The translations under genes and the position numbers were made by a program. A DNA stretch of 64,000 nt from Gordoniibacillus kamchatkensis (GTDB lineage: Bacteria; Bacillota; Bacilli; Paenibacillales; NBRC-103111): contig NZ_JXAK01000026.1 in the NCBI RefSeq assembly GCF_000829455.1, positions 29,891 through 93,890 of the forward strand. The letters run 5' to 3'. Under the pieces are notes generated by a model. It was given only the letters and a program-made list of their open reading frames with translations, was not told where the DNA came from and did no database searches. Below, one piece after another: positions 1 to 6,992 of this stretch. Position 1 is the stretch's first letter. The number at the start of each line of letters is the position of its first letter.

Positions 1-377
1 AGCGTCAGGCTGTTCTCCTGCAGCCCCGGAATGCCGAAGAAATTCGTTTCGCTGCCCAGAGCAAGGACGAGAGCGTCGTACGTATACGATTCGCCCGACT
101 CCAGCGACACTTTGCGTCCGGCCACGTCGATGTTTTGAACGGAGCCGACTTTTACGTTGATGTTCTGGCCTTTCAGCAATTTGTCGAGCGGCAAAGCCAC
201 GGCTTGCTCGGACACGTTCCCGGCAGCGAGACGATGCAGCTCCGTGACGATTTGATGCGATGCCACCCGGTTAATGACAGTAATGCTGGCTTCTTGAACG
301 GATAAATGCGCGCGTGCCGAAATGGCGCTCAGCAAGCCGCCATAACCGCCGCCTAAAATCAAAATTTGTTTGCTCAC
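1..377 (-). CDS. ndh: Type II NADH dehydrogenase (NDH-2), N-terminal part only
   Basis: The gene runs off the left edge, so only about 125 residues are visible. It starts at a GTG with GGAGGG six bases upstream. The N-terminus has the glycine-rich Rossmann signature ILGGGYGG that binds FAD, followed by text typical of pyridine nucleotide-disulfide oxidoreductases. Known role of the family: membrane-associated, non-proton-pumping oxidation of NADH with transfer of electrons to menaquinone. The gene lies just downstream of a DUF1641 gene, the same order as the Bacillus yjlC-yjlD (ndh) operon, which supports NDH-2 over other flavoprotein reductases. The C-terminal half is not visible, so a sulfide:quinone oxidoreductase-like enzyme cannot be strictly excluded. 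Confidence 0.82.
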   Translation of the reverse strand, partial: MSKQILILGGGYGGLLSAISARAHLSVQEASITVINRVASHQIVTELHRLAAGNVSEQAVALPLDKLLKGQNINVKVGSVQNIDVAGRKVSLESGESYTYDALVLALGSETNFFGIPGLQENSLT

Positions 378-406
378 GTTCGTCCCTCCACTCTCCAAGC
401 TTAATC

Positions 407-841
407 TTACTGCTTCTTTCTTTCGGCCACGATGTCAAGATACGCCTGGCCGAAACGAAGCATTCTTTGCAGCTCCGGATCTTTGAGCAGCTTCAGCATC
501 CCGAACAGGCCGATCGTCGCTTCGCTCTGTTCGGCCCGGTCATTCGCTTCGATGACAGCGGACGCGATGCCTTTTGCCTTTTCCTCCAGCGGCTTGACCA
601 CTTCCTTGAAGCCCCCCACGATGTCCTGGATGAGCACGCGGTCCGAGGCGACTTGCTGCGCCAAGTCATAAGTCTTCGTCAGCAGGCTCATCATTTCGGC
701 AAGCTTCGGCAGTTGCTCCACGAGCTGCGTCAACGCTTCCTGCACTTCCGGCTGCAACAATTGATCCAGCACGTCCGGCTTAATGACCCGTTGTTCAGCG
801 GAGGACTGCTCAGCTGCATTCGGAATAGTTGCTTCTACCAT
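407..841 (-). CDS. yjlC: DUF1641 protein, YjlC-like partner of NDH-2
   Basis: 144 residues from the ATG at 841, which has GGAGG eight bases upstream; an ATG at 853 is possible but lacks a site. The protein is helical and acidic, with a central run reading LVEQLPKLAEMMSLLTKTYD and a later GLFGMLKLLKDPELQR stretch that is characteristic of DUF1641. No catalytic motif, signal peptide or membrane segment is seen. Family knowledge: DUF1641 proteins are encoded next to NADH dehydrogenase II (yjlC-yjlD) or formate dehydrogenase genes (yrhD); their biochemical role is not established. It is 30 bp upstream of the dehydrogenase start on the same strand, so the two are surely co-transcribed, probably under Rex control (see operator at 918-935). 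Confidence 0.85.
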   Translation of the reverse strand: MVEATIPNAAEQSSAEQRVIKPDVLDQLLQPEVQEALTQLVEQLPKLAEMMSLLTKTYDLAQQVASDRVLIQDIVGGFKEVVKPLEEKAKGIASAVIEANDRAEQSEATIGLFGMLKLLKDPELQRMLRFGQAYLDIVAERKKQ

Positions 842-917
842 TGTACGTTCCTCCATCCTCAAAATTAGTAACTGCATCGCCAGCAGAGGAGAACCGTCAT
901 CGACGCTGCGAATGATT

Positions 918-935
918 TAGTGAAATTATTCACAT
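918..935. promoter_or_regulatory. Rex-like operator
   Basis: The sequence contains GTGAA-ATTA-TTCAC (920-933), an exact inverted repeat. It matches the Rex consensus TTGTGAA-N4-TTCACAA in 16 of 18 positions, counting the spacer as matched. It sits immediately downstream of a TATAAT box (952-957, minus strand), where a bound repressor would block initiation or early elongation. Rex is the NADH/NAD-sensing repressor known to control yjlC-ndh in Bacillus, so site, position and target gene agree. Confidence 0.65.
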
Positions 936-951
936 AGTTGCTCCTAATCCC

Positions 952-979
952 ATTATACACCTAAATGGCCGTTACACAA
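952..979 (-). promoter_or_regulatory. Candidate SigA promoter of the DUF1641-NDH operon
   Basis: On the minus strand TTGTGT (979-974) is followed after 16 bases by a perfect TATAAT (957-952). The predicted start lies near 944, about 100 bases before the DUF1641 start codon, leaving room for the Rex-like operator in the early transcribed region. Confidence 0.5.
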
Positions 980-1000
980 CATTGAAGTTGCGGAAAATCT

Positions 1001-1207
1001 CCAGGCTGTCCAAGAAAGTATGGCTGCGCTGCGGACCTATGAATGTGGGTCTCCGGCTTCCTTAAAACTCGAGTTCCCTCGAATTATAAAACTTGGCGGG
1101 AACACGAGTGCAAAGGCTGATGCTTACGAAGCGAGTTTTGCTGCGCAAAGCTTGCCGCTCTCCGCCCCGCTTTTCCGTCCTCCGCTCGCCTTTCTCGGGC
1201 AGCCTGG
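1001..1207. repeat. MITE-like palindromic repeat, copy A (complete, 207 bp)
   Basis: Flanked by an 18-bp inverted terminal repeat (1001-1018 against 1190-1207) with two mismatches. It also holds an internal 12-base inverted repeat, actcgagttccc (1067-1078) against gggaacacgagt (1098-1109), with one mismatch. The left end shares a near-identical stretch of about 35 bases (GGCTGCGCTGCGGACCTA core) with copies at 9346-9414 and 55492-55549. The right end matches the element entering at 63876. The open frames inside it have no ribosome binding site. It fills most of the gap between two divergent transcription units. Confidence 0.75.
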
Positions 1208-1322
1208 AATCTCTCGCTTAATCTTCTAAATTTCCGCGTTTGATAGAGTTATGTTTGTCTTGTACGAAAACGAGATTCATAGAATAGATTATACTAACCA
1301 AAACCAAGGAGGTGAGAATCGT

Positions 1323-1553
1323 ATGAGTTTCGACGGATCTCCTCTTATATTCCTGAATGGAGTTTCGATTGGCACGATGGTCACCATTCAATTCGATGGC
1401 GGCGGCGTTGCCGGTGTGTGGCGCGGAAGATTTCAAGGCTTTGACGGGCGCGGTAACGCTCTCTTCACACGACTTACTTCCTTTACTACGGGACGGGTAT
1501 TGCCCGGTATTACGAGAATACCGATCCACAGAATCAACGCTGTCAGCGTCTAA
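1323..1553 (+). CDS. Small Sm-like/SH3-like barrel protein, paralogue 1
   Basis: 76 residues. The ATG at 1323 is preceded by a textbook AAGGAGGTGA, which rules out the upstream in-frame ATG. The core pattern is GxxVxIxFDxG-xxxGxWxGxFxGFDxxGN, followed by a PGITRI segment and a final HRINAVSV. This alternation of short beta strands and the GFDxxGN turn resemble the Sm1/Sm2 pattern of Sm/LSM folds (inference; no homologue is confidently recognised). The next gene encodes a clear paralogue, with about one third of positions shared. No signal peptide or membrane segment. Function unknown; an RNA-binding or oligomeric-ring protein is one possibility, a DUF2642-like spore-associated protein another. 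Confidence 0.7.
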   Translation: MSFDGSPLIFLNGVSIGTMVTIQFDGGGVAGVWRGRFQGFDGRGNALFTRLTSFTTGRVLPGITRIPIHRINAVSV

Positions 1554-1562
1554 TGAACGATA

Positions 1563-1595
1563 GAGGAAGACGGGGGACCCGGTCTTCCTCTTTTC
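1563..1595 (+). terminator. Intergenic hairpin with short T run
   Basis: gaggaagac (1563-1571) pairs perfectly with gtcttcctc (1582-1590), followed by TTTTC. It lies between the two paralogous small genes. The run of T is short, so it may attenuate rather than stop transcription into the second gene. Confidence 0.5.
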
Positions 1596-1609
1596 ATAGG
1601 AGTGATTAT

Positions 1610-1861
1610 ATGAACGACAATTCTGCTCAAACTTCGCCGGTTGCCGCGCTGCGCAGCCTGGAGGCGGGCACTCCGGTGCTGATCAAGTTCGACGACGGGG
1701 ATTGGCATGGCATCTGGGAAGGCTTCGATAGCGACGGCTGCGTCCTGATAAGAGATTTAAAGGCTGTTCATTCGGACGAAACCGTTTTTATCTCGGGGAT
1801 TACGCGTATTGTCCCGGATCGGGTACAAGACGTCAGCGCTAACGTGGACAATGACCAATAA
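1610..1861 (+). CDS. Small Sm-like/SH3-like barrel protein, paralogue 2
   Basis: 83 residues from the ATG at 1610, with AGGAGTG seven to eight bases upstream. After a variable 17-residue N-terminus it repeats the layout of the preceding protein: GTPVLIKFDDGDWHGIWEGF, then DSDG, then an SGITRI segment and DRVQDVS. The pair therefore arose by tandem duplication. No membrane segment or catalytic motif. The gene ends six bases before a strong bidirectional terminator, so the two small genes form a self-contained plus-strand unit. Function unknown. Confidence 0.7.
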   Translation: MNDNSAQTSPVAALRSLEAGTPVLIKFDDGDWHGIWEGFDSDGCVLIRDLKAVHSDETVFISGITRIVPDRVQDVSANVDNDQ

Positions 1862-1866
1862 GCATT

Positions 1867-1898
1867 AAAAAGCGCTGGCCGCGAGCCAGCGCTTTCTT
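1867..1898. terminator. Bidirectional terminator
   Basis: Perfect 11-bp stem AAAGCGCTGGC (1869-1879) with GCCAGCGCTTT (1885-1895) and a 5-base loop. It lies between the converging small-protein unit (plus) and the Rieske/amidohydrolase operon (minus), with A/T tracts on both sides. Confidence 0.8.
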
Positions 1899-1911
1899 CC
1901 GAGGCGAAGCT

Positions 1912-2274
1912 TCAACTCCCGTCGCCCACTACAACGTACACCCCGGTATCGTCGGCTTCCACCGGAAAGCCGCGCAGCTTCGCCTGACTGCCGGCAGCGA
2001 GATGTCGGCCGCTTTTCAGGTCGAATTCCCAGCCGTGCCACGGACAGCGAAGCACCTCGTTGTCCATGCCGTACTGATAATCGTATACGGCGGACGGAAG
2101 CCTGGTCCCTCTTACAGCCCCGAGGCACACCGGCGCCGCCGCATGCGGGCAAACGTTGCGCCACGCATAATAACGGCCGCCTACCCGAAACAGGCCGATC
2201 TCCATCTCCTTCACCTTGACGATGAGCTTGCCGCCTTCGCTTAAGGCATCGGGTTCGGCCACTTTGACCCTCAT
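1912..2274 (-). CDS. Rieske [2Fe-2S] ferredoxin-like protein
   Basis: 120 residues, the size of a stand-alone Rieske ferredoxin. The two cluster-binding motifs are present: CPHAAAPVC (CxH type, about residue 42) and CPWHGWEFD (CxxH type, about residue 78), spaced as in the family. No transmembrane anchor, so it is cytosolic and acts as an electron carrier or as the ferredoxin subunit of an oxygenase; no oxygenase large subunit is seen nearby. The start ATG lies within the stop of the upstream amidohydrolase gene (ATGA overlap), showing translational coupling. GGAGG lies ten bases upstream. Confidence 0.87.
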   Translation of the reverse strand: MRVKVAEPDALSEGGKLIVKVKEMEIGLFRVGGRYYAWRNVCPHAAAPVCLGAVRGTRLPSAVYDYQYGMDNEVLRCPWHGWEFDLKSGRHLAAGSQAKLRGFPVEADDTGVYVVVGDGS

Positions 2275-3365
2275 GCAAGTTCCGCCTCCTTCTGCTCGTC
2301 CAGCATCGGGAAGCCGTACAGCTCCGCCGCGTTAAGCCCCAAAATGCGCCGTTTCAATTCGCGGGGCAAGCCGTTCAGCACAACTTTCGGATTGTCGAAG
2401 TCCCAGTGCGGATAGTCCGACGAAAACATGGCAATCTTATCGGCATGCATCATCTGAAAAATTTGCAGCAAATGCTCGGGCTTCGCCGGCTCCTCGATCG
2501 GCTGCGTCGTAACCCGCACATGATCTACGATATATTCCGACGGCAGCCTCTTCAGCCACGGCGTCGAATCGCGCAGCGCTTTATAGTTTTTGTCCATTCT
2601 CCACATCAAATGGGGGAGCCAGGCAATGCCGCCTTCGATCGAGACTAACTTCAGCTTCGGATATTTCTCGAACACGCCTTCGCAAACGAGGCTGTTGATA
2701 TGGGTCATGAAATTCGCCGGCAAAATGTTGTGCCACTCCATATAGCGGGTCGGATAGCCGGAAGGCGTAGGGGCGCCGGCGATCCCTTTCCCCTCGGTGC
2801 CCGGATGGATCGCTACCGGCAGCCCGTTGCGCTCCGCCGCTTCGTAGATCGGGTGATAGAAGCGGTTGCCGTACGGCATCCTCGCGCCGCTGCCCATGAC
2901 GACCTGCACCATGGCCGGATGCTGTCCCATCCTGTCGATCTCTTTGGCGGCCGCGGCCGGATCGGAATGGTTGATCTGAATCGAGCCTTTGAACTTCGGG
3001 CTGACGCCGAGCCAATTGTCGGCCAGCCAATCGTTGAAGGCGGACGCGACCGCATTCGCGTAGTCCGGGTCGGCGTGGAGCGAGATGCCTTGCTCGCCGC
3101 CGCCGGTCAATATCGCATAATCGATGCCGTTCGGTTCCATATAATGCTTCAGCACAAAGCGGGGATCGCTTCCGGGTACGCCGCCGCCGTCGGGAACCGC
3201 GTCTTGCCGCAGCACGCCTACCGGCGAATAGTACTGGCCGTGCACGCCGATCCCGCTTTCGAGCCACTGCTGATGCCATACTTTCGGCAAATAGGGCAGC
3301 AAATCTTTCAGCTTTCCAATGGCATTGTGGACGTCGGTATCGACGATGAACGATTCGGCTCGCAT
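2271..3365 (-). CDS. Amidohydrolase family 2 (ACMSD-like metal-dependent hydrolase/decarboxylase)
   Basis: 364 residues from the ATG at 3365, with AAGGAGAG upstream. A TIM-barrel amidohydrolase of the Amidohydro_2 type: DTDVH near the N-terminus (first metal site, HxH replaced by DxH), AIHPG near residue 185, VSIEGGIAWLP near 243 and the SSDYPHWD segment near 318 carrying the conserved aspartate. Members act on aromatic or unsaturated carboxylates (decarboxylation or hydrolysis) or lactones; the substrate cannot be told from sequence. It is coupled to the Rieske gene and follows an ABC transporter, suggesting the operon imports and degrades one class of compound. Confidence 0.83.
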   Translation of the reverse strand: MRAESFIVDTDVHNAIGKLKDLLPYLPKVWHQQWLESGIGVHGQYYSPVGVLRQDAVPDGGGVPGSDPRFVLKHYMEPNGIDYAILTGGGEQGISLHADPDYANAVASAFNDWLADNWLGVSPKFKGSIQINHSDPAAAAKEIDRMGQHPAMVQVVMGSGARMPYGNRFYHPIYEAAERNGLPVAIHPGTEGKGIAGAPTPSGYPTRYMEWHNILPANFMTHINSLVCEGVFEKYPKLKLVSIEGGIAWLPHLMWRMDKNYKALRDSTPWLKRLPSEYIVDHVRVTTQPIEEPAKPEHLLQIFQMMHADKIAMFSSDYPHWDFDNPKVVLNGLPRELKRRILGLNAAELYGFPMLDEQKEAELA

Positions 3366-3397
3366 CGTACGCTCTCCTTCCGTTTCAAACTTGCCCT

Positions 3398-4961
3398 TTA
3401 TTTCGCGCCGTACGTGCGCTTATAGGCCGTATTGTACATGTTCAGCAATTCGTCGGCGCCGAGCTTTTTCGCCTGGTCCAAAAACTGCTGGTAGTTGGCG
3501 TCGGTAATCGGCGTTTTGCCCGTTACGAACTCCGTAATTTTTTGCTCCAAAAACTTGACGAGCGGGGTCAGCTTCGATTTTTCCAGATCGAGCTCTTCCG
3601 TCGTCTTCACGATCGGTTTCGGAGCGGGGATGATGAACTGCTCGTAGCTCTTGTTGATCGCCTTGCTCTTCTCGTCCAGGCCCCTCTCCCACACTTCCCG
3701 CGACAACGCGTTGTTGAACGAAATGTTGTCGTACCATACGCCGAAATCGCGGCGCAGCGGCACGTAAGGGGCAGCGCCGAACTCTTTCATATACACCGGC
3801 TTGCCGCCTTCCATCGTGTACGTCTTGCCTTCAATGCCGAGCGACAAATAGTTGGTGCCTTCTTCGCTGGCAAGGTAGTCCAGAAATTGGACGGCTCTGT
3901 CCTTGTCCTTCACTTTGGCCGAAATGGCGTGGCCGGAGCTGCCGACGAGCGCCCGCGAGAACTGGTAGCTCTTGATGCCGTTTGCGGCGAACTCGGGAAT
4001 GGCGTCCAGGTTGAAATCCGCAGCCCCGCCGGCCTTCTTCGCTTTGTCCATCAGCGGGTTCACTTCCGCTTTCCACCAATACCGTAACGGACGACTTCCC
4101 TTTCAAAAACCGCTCTTCCCACTGCGCTCCGGTCAGCAAATAAAACTCGGGATCGAGCAGCTTTTCGCTGTACAGCTTGTTCATATAGACGAGAGCGTCC
4201 TTGTAGCCGCTATTGTACGGAGCGAATTCCCACTTCTCACCGTTCGGGCTCTGATTGAAGAAGCCCGTAATGCCCGTGAACATTTTGCCGAATACGGTAT
4301 ACAGCCCAACGTCGCCTGTCGCCGGGGTGTTGACGCTGAGCGGGAACGTGTCCGGCTGCTGCTGCTTCAAAGCTTTCAGGAATTGATAAAATTCCTCCGT
4401 GTTGGTCGGCGGCTTCAAGTTGTACTTATCCATCAAATCTTTGCGCACCATCCAAATATAGTTGAAGCCTTTCCCGGCCTTGTCGCCTTCGAGCACGGGA
4501 ACGTCATATATGCCTCCGTCCGCGCCGGTCGCCACCGCTTTCGCCTCCGGATACGTCTCAAAAAACTTTTTCAGATTGGGCGCTTTGTTCAAATAATCTT
4601 TCAAGTTCAGGAACACTTTCTCCGGCCCGTTCTCGCGGGCTTCCTGGTTGCTCGGCTGAATGATGTCGGTGACCGAATTCGTCGCGATCATAATTTGCCG
4701 CTTTTCCGTAAACCCTTCCTGGCTGACGACCTGCCAATCGATTTTGACGCCCGTTTTCGCTTCGATTTGCTTGAAAATTTCCCAGTCGGTCTTTACTTTG
4801 CCTTCCGGACGGTCGTAGACGAGCCACGTAAACGTAATCGGCTTTTGCGAGCCGGCGCCCGCCCCTTTCGCGTCTTGCGCCCCGCCTTTGCCGCTGCAGC
4901 CTGCGACCAAACCGCCAAGCATCACCGAAGCAAGGGTGACGGCCATCGTTCTTTTTCTCAC
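3398..4961 (-). CDS. Extracellular solute-binding lipoprotein of a sugar ABC transporter (frame broken near 4082)
   Basis: Starts at the GTG at 4961, with GGGAGG eight bases upstream. The N-terminus MRKRTMAVTLASVMLGG is a lipoprotein signal ending in the lipobox LVAGC. The mature part fits the large (about 520 aa) solute-binding proteins that accompany LplB/LplC permeases (oligosaccharide uptake). The frame breaks around 4078-4084. Upstream frame: GKSSVTV; downstream frame resumes with YWWKAEVNPLMDKAKKAGG and runs to the stop at 3398. One extra base, or two missing, in GTTACGGTATTGG explains it. It may be a sequencing error or a true frameshift. The protein would capture the substrate outside the cell and deliver it to the two permeases encoded just upstream. 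Confidence 0.82.
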
Positions 4962-5029
4962 TTGCGTTCCCTCCCTGTAATGGACTTTGCAATTAGAGCT
5001 ATAGAGATAGATTCCGTTGGAATCTACGA

Positions 5030-5890
5030 CTACCCCTTGATGCCGCCGATCATGGCGCCCTGGACGAAATATTTTTGGACGAACGGATATACGCACAAAA
5101 TCGGCACTGTCGCAATTGTGATCATGGCGTATTTCAGCGTTTCGATATAGGCCGTGTTGCCTTCGCCTTGCACGTTGGAGCTGGCGATAATAATGTTGCG
5201 GACCATAATTTGCAGCGGATACATGCTTCGCTCGTTCAAATAAATCAGGGCGTCGAAGAACGAATTCCACTGGTTAACAGCGGTAAACAAGCCGATCGAG
5301 ACGAGTACCGGCAGCGAAAGCGGCAGCACAATCCGGATGAGCACCTGCAGCGAGCTGCAGCCGTCGATGGTAGCGGCGTCCTCCAGCTCTTCCGGCAGCG
5401 CCTCGAAGAATGTCCGCATAATGAACAGATGCCACGTGCTGACGAGCGACGGCAGGACGATCGCCCAAATCGTGTTCAGCAGCCCCAAATTTTGCACGAT
5501 GAGAAAAGTCGGGATCATCCCCCCGCTGAACAGAAGCGTGAAGGCCGCCATGAGCAGTATCGTCTTGCGGCCGGGCAGCCATTTTTTCGCCAGCGGATAC
5601 GCCATGGCGGACGTTACGATAAGCGTTAGCAGCGTGTGGACGGCGGTGTAGCGGATCGTATTCCAGTAGCTGATCCACACGTCCGGATTGCTGAGCAGCC
5701 GTTCATAAGCGACGAGCGTGACCGATCTCGGCCATAGGACGACTTGCCCGCTCATCACCATCGCATTGTCGCTGATAGAAGCCGAAAACACATAGATGAG
5801 CGGGTACGTCATGACGACGATGAGCACGATCATCAAGCCGATATTGACGGCGTCAAACAGCTTCGAGCCGAAGCTTCCCCTCGTTTTCAA
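5030..5890 (-). CDS. Carbohydrate ABC transporter permease, LplC/YtcP family
   Basis: 286 residues with six predicted membrane helices, the first at about residues 14-36. The cytoplasmic EAA loop EELEDAATIDGCSSLQV lies near residue 187 and docks on the shared ATPase. The C-terminus ends in GAMIGGIKG, typical of LplC-type MalG-like permeases. It forms the inner-membrane channel with the LplB-like permease encoded 15 bp upstream. No ATPase is present in the cluster; such Paenibacillus importers use a general MsmX-type ATPase encoded elsewhere (family knowledge). Confidence 0.9.
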   Translation of the reverse strand: MKTRGSFGSKLFDAVNIGLMIVLIVVMTYPLIYVFSASISDNAMVMSGQVVLWPRSVTLVAYERLLSNPDVWISYWNTIRYTAVHTLLTLIVTSAMAYPLAKKWLPGRKTILLMAAFTLLFSGGMIPTFLIVQNLGLLNTIWAIVLPSLVSTWHLFIMRTFFEALPEELEDAATIDGCSSLQVLIRIVLPLSLPVLVSIGLFTAVNQWNSFFDALIYLNERSMYPLQIMVRNIIIASSNVQGEGNTAYIETLKYAMITIATVPILCVYPFVQKYFVQGAMIGGIKG

Positions 5891-5905
5891 CGTGCGGCGC
5901 CTCCT

Positions 5906-6808
5906 TTACCATAGACTCGTATCCGAATATTTTTTGACGACGCGGTTCGCCGTTACGACGAGAATGAAGCCGATTGCCGCCTGGAACAAACCGACCGCCG
6001 TGGCGAAGCTGAAGTCGGCCGACAATATGCCGCGGCGATAAACGAACGTATTCAAGACGTCCGCGGTTTCGTATGTCATCGAGTTGTACAGCAAAATGAT
6101 TTTTTGAAATCCGGTTTCCATAAAATGGCCGAGCGTAAGGACGAACAACACGATCATGACGGGGACCATGCCGACCAGCGTCACGTGGCGCATTTGCTGA
6201 AACCGGTTGGCTCCGTCGATTTTGGCCGCCTCGTAGAGCGTCGGATCGACTCCGGCAATAGCCGCAAGATACAGAATCGTCCCCCAGCCGACGGTTTGCC
6301 AAATTTCCGAGCTTATATAGATCGTACGGAACCATTCCGGCTTGCCGAGAAACAGGATCCGTTCGAACCCTAACCAGCTGAGCATATGGTTGACAATTCC
6401 GGTTTGCTGCGACAAAAAGGTAACCATGATGCCGGCGATCACGACGGTAGACAAAAAGTGCGGCATGTAGCTGACGCTTTGCACGAACCGCTTGAACCGT
6501 TTGCTCCGGATTTCGTGAAACAGCAAAGCGAGCACGATCGGCGCCGGAAAACGGAACAGCAGGTCGTACAAGTTCAGCATGACCGTATTGCGGATCAGCT
6601 TCCAGGCATCCGGGGTGTTGACGAAAAAATCGACAAAGTGCTTCAGGCCGACAAACTTGCTGCCCATAATGCCGCGCCCGATCGAGAAGTTTTGAAAGGC
6701 GATGATGACCCCGTACATCGGCACGTATTTGAAAATGATATAGTACAAAATGCCGGGCAGCATTAACAAATATAAAGCTTTGTGCTTTTTCAGCATGCTT
6801 CGCTTCAT
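5906..6808 (-). CDS. Sugar ABC transporter permease, LplB family
   Basis: 300 residues. The ATG at 6808 is preferred: a GAGAGG lies nine bases upstream; a TTG at 6814 is too close to that site. The N-terminus MKRSMLKKHKALYLLMLPG and the KYVPMYGVIIAFQNF segment are hallmarks of the LplB/YteP group of oligosaccharide permeases. The EAA loop YEAAKIDGANRFQQMRHVTL lies near residue 190. It is the first gene of the transporter part of the operon; its promoter probably lies between 6873 and 6901, after the terminator of the regulator gene. Confidence 0.9.
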   Translation of the reverse strand: MKRSMLKKHKALYLLMLPGILYYIIFKYVPMYGVIIAFQNFSIGRGIMGSKFVGLKHFVDFFVNTPDAWKLIRNTVMLNLYDLLFRFPAPIVLALLFHEIRSKRFKRFVQSVSYMPHFLSTVVIAGIMVTFLSQQTGIVNHMLSWLGFERILFLGKPEWFRTIYISSEIWQTVGWGTILYLAAIAGVDPTLYEAAKIDGANRFQQMRHVTLVGMVPVMIVLFVLTLGHFMETGFQKIILLYNSMTYETADVLNTFVYRRGILSADFSFATAVGLFQAAIGFILVVTANRVVKKYSDTSLW

Positions 6809-6872
6809 TGGCAACAGCCTCTCCCCTTGGCAACCGTTTTCGCAAAACGTTCGTCGACCGTCTCGGTTTCGA

Positions 6873-6901
6873 CTATACGGCGCTGCGCGGCAAGCGGTAA
6901 A
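6873..6901 (-). promoter_or_regulatory. Candidate promoter of the sugar ABC/amidohydrolase operon
   Basis: On the minus strand TTTACC (6901-6896) and TATAGT (6878-6873) are 17 bases apart. The site lies between the regulator's terminator (6961-6992) and the LplB-like start. Just downstream, at 6829-6843, GCGAAAACGGTTGCC resembles a catabolite-response element with one core mismatch. Confidence 0.4.
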
Positions 6902-6960
6902 GCATCATGTTTTCGCAGCGTCGCCATTTTTGCATCGCGCGCTTAAACCGCGCCGGACGA

Positions 6961-6992
6961 AAAAAATGAGACTTCCCAAAAAAAGAAGTCTC
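6961..6992 (-). terminator. Rho-independent terminator after the AraC-type regulator
   Basis: On the minus strand GAGACTTC (6992-6985) pairs with GAAGTCTC (6975-6968) and is followed by a run of T. The first stem arm overlaps the stop codon of the regulator gene. Confidence 0.75.

Noticed and set aside
1020..1229. A 69-codon frame inside repeat copy A
   Set aside because: It falls within the palindromic element, lacks a ribosome binding site and is not kept in the other copies.
3972..5150. A 392-codon plus-strand frame
   Set aside because: Antisense shadow of the solute-binding protein; the lipobox and family text are on the minus strand.
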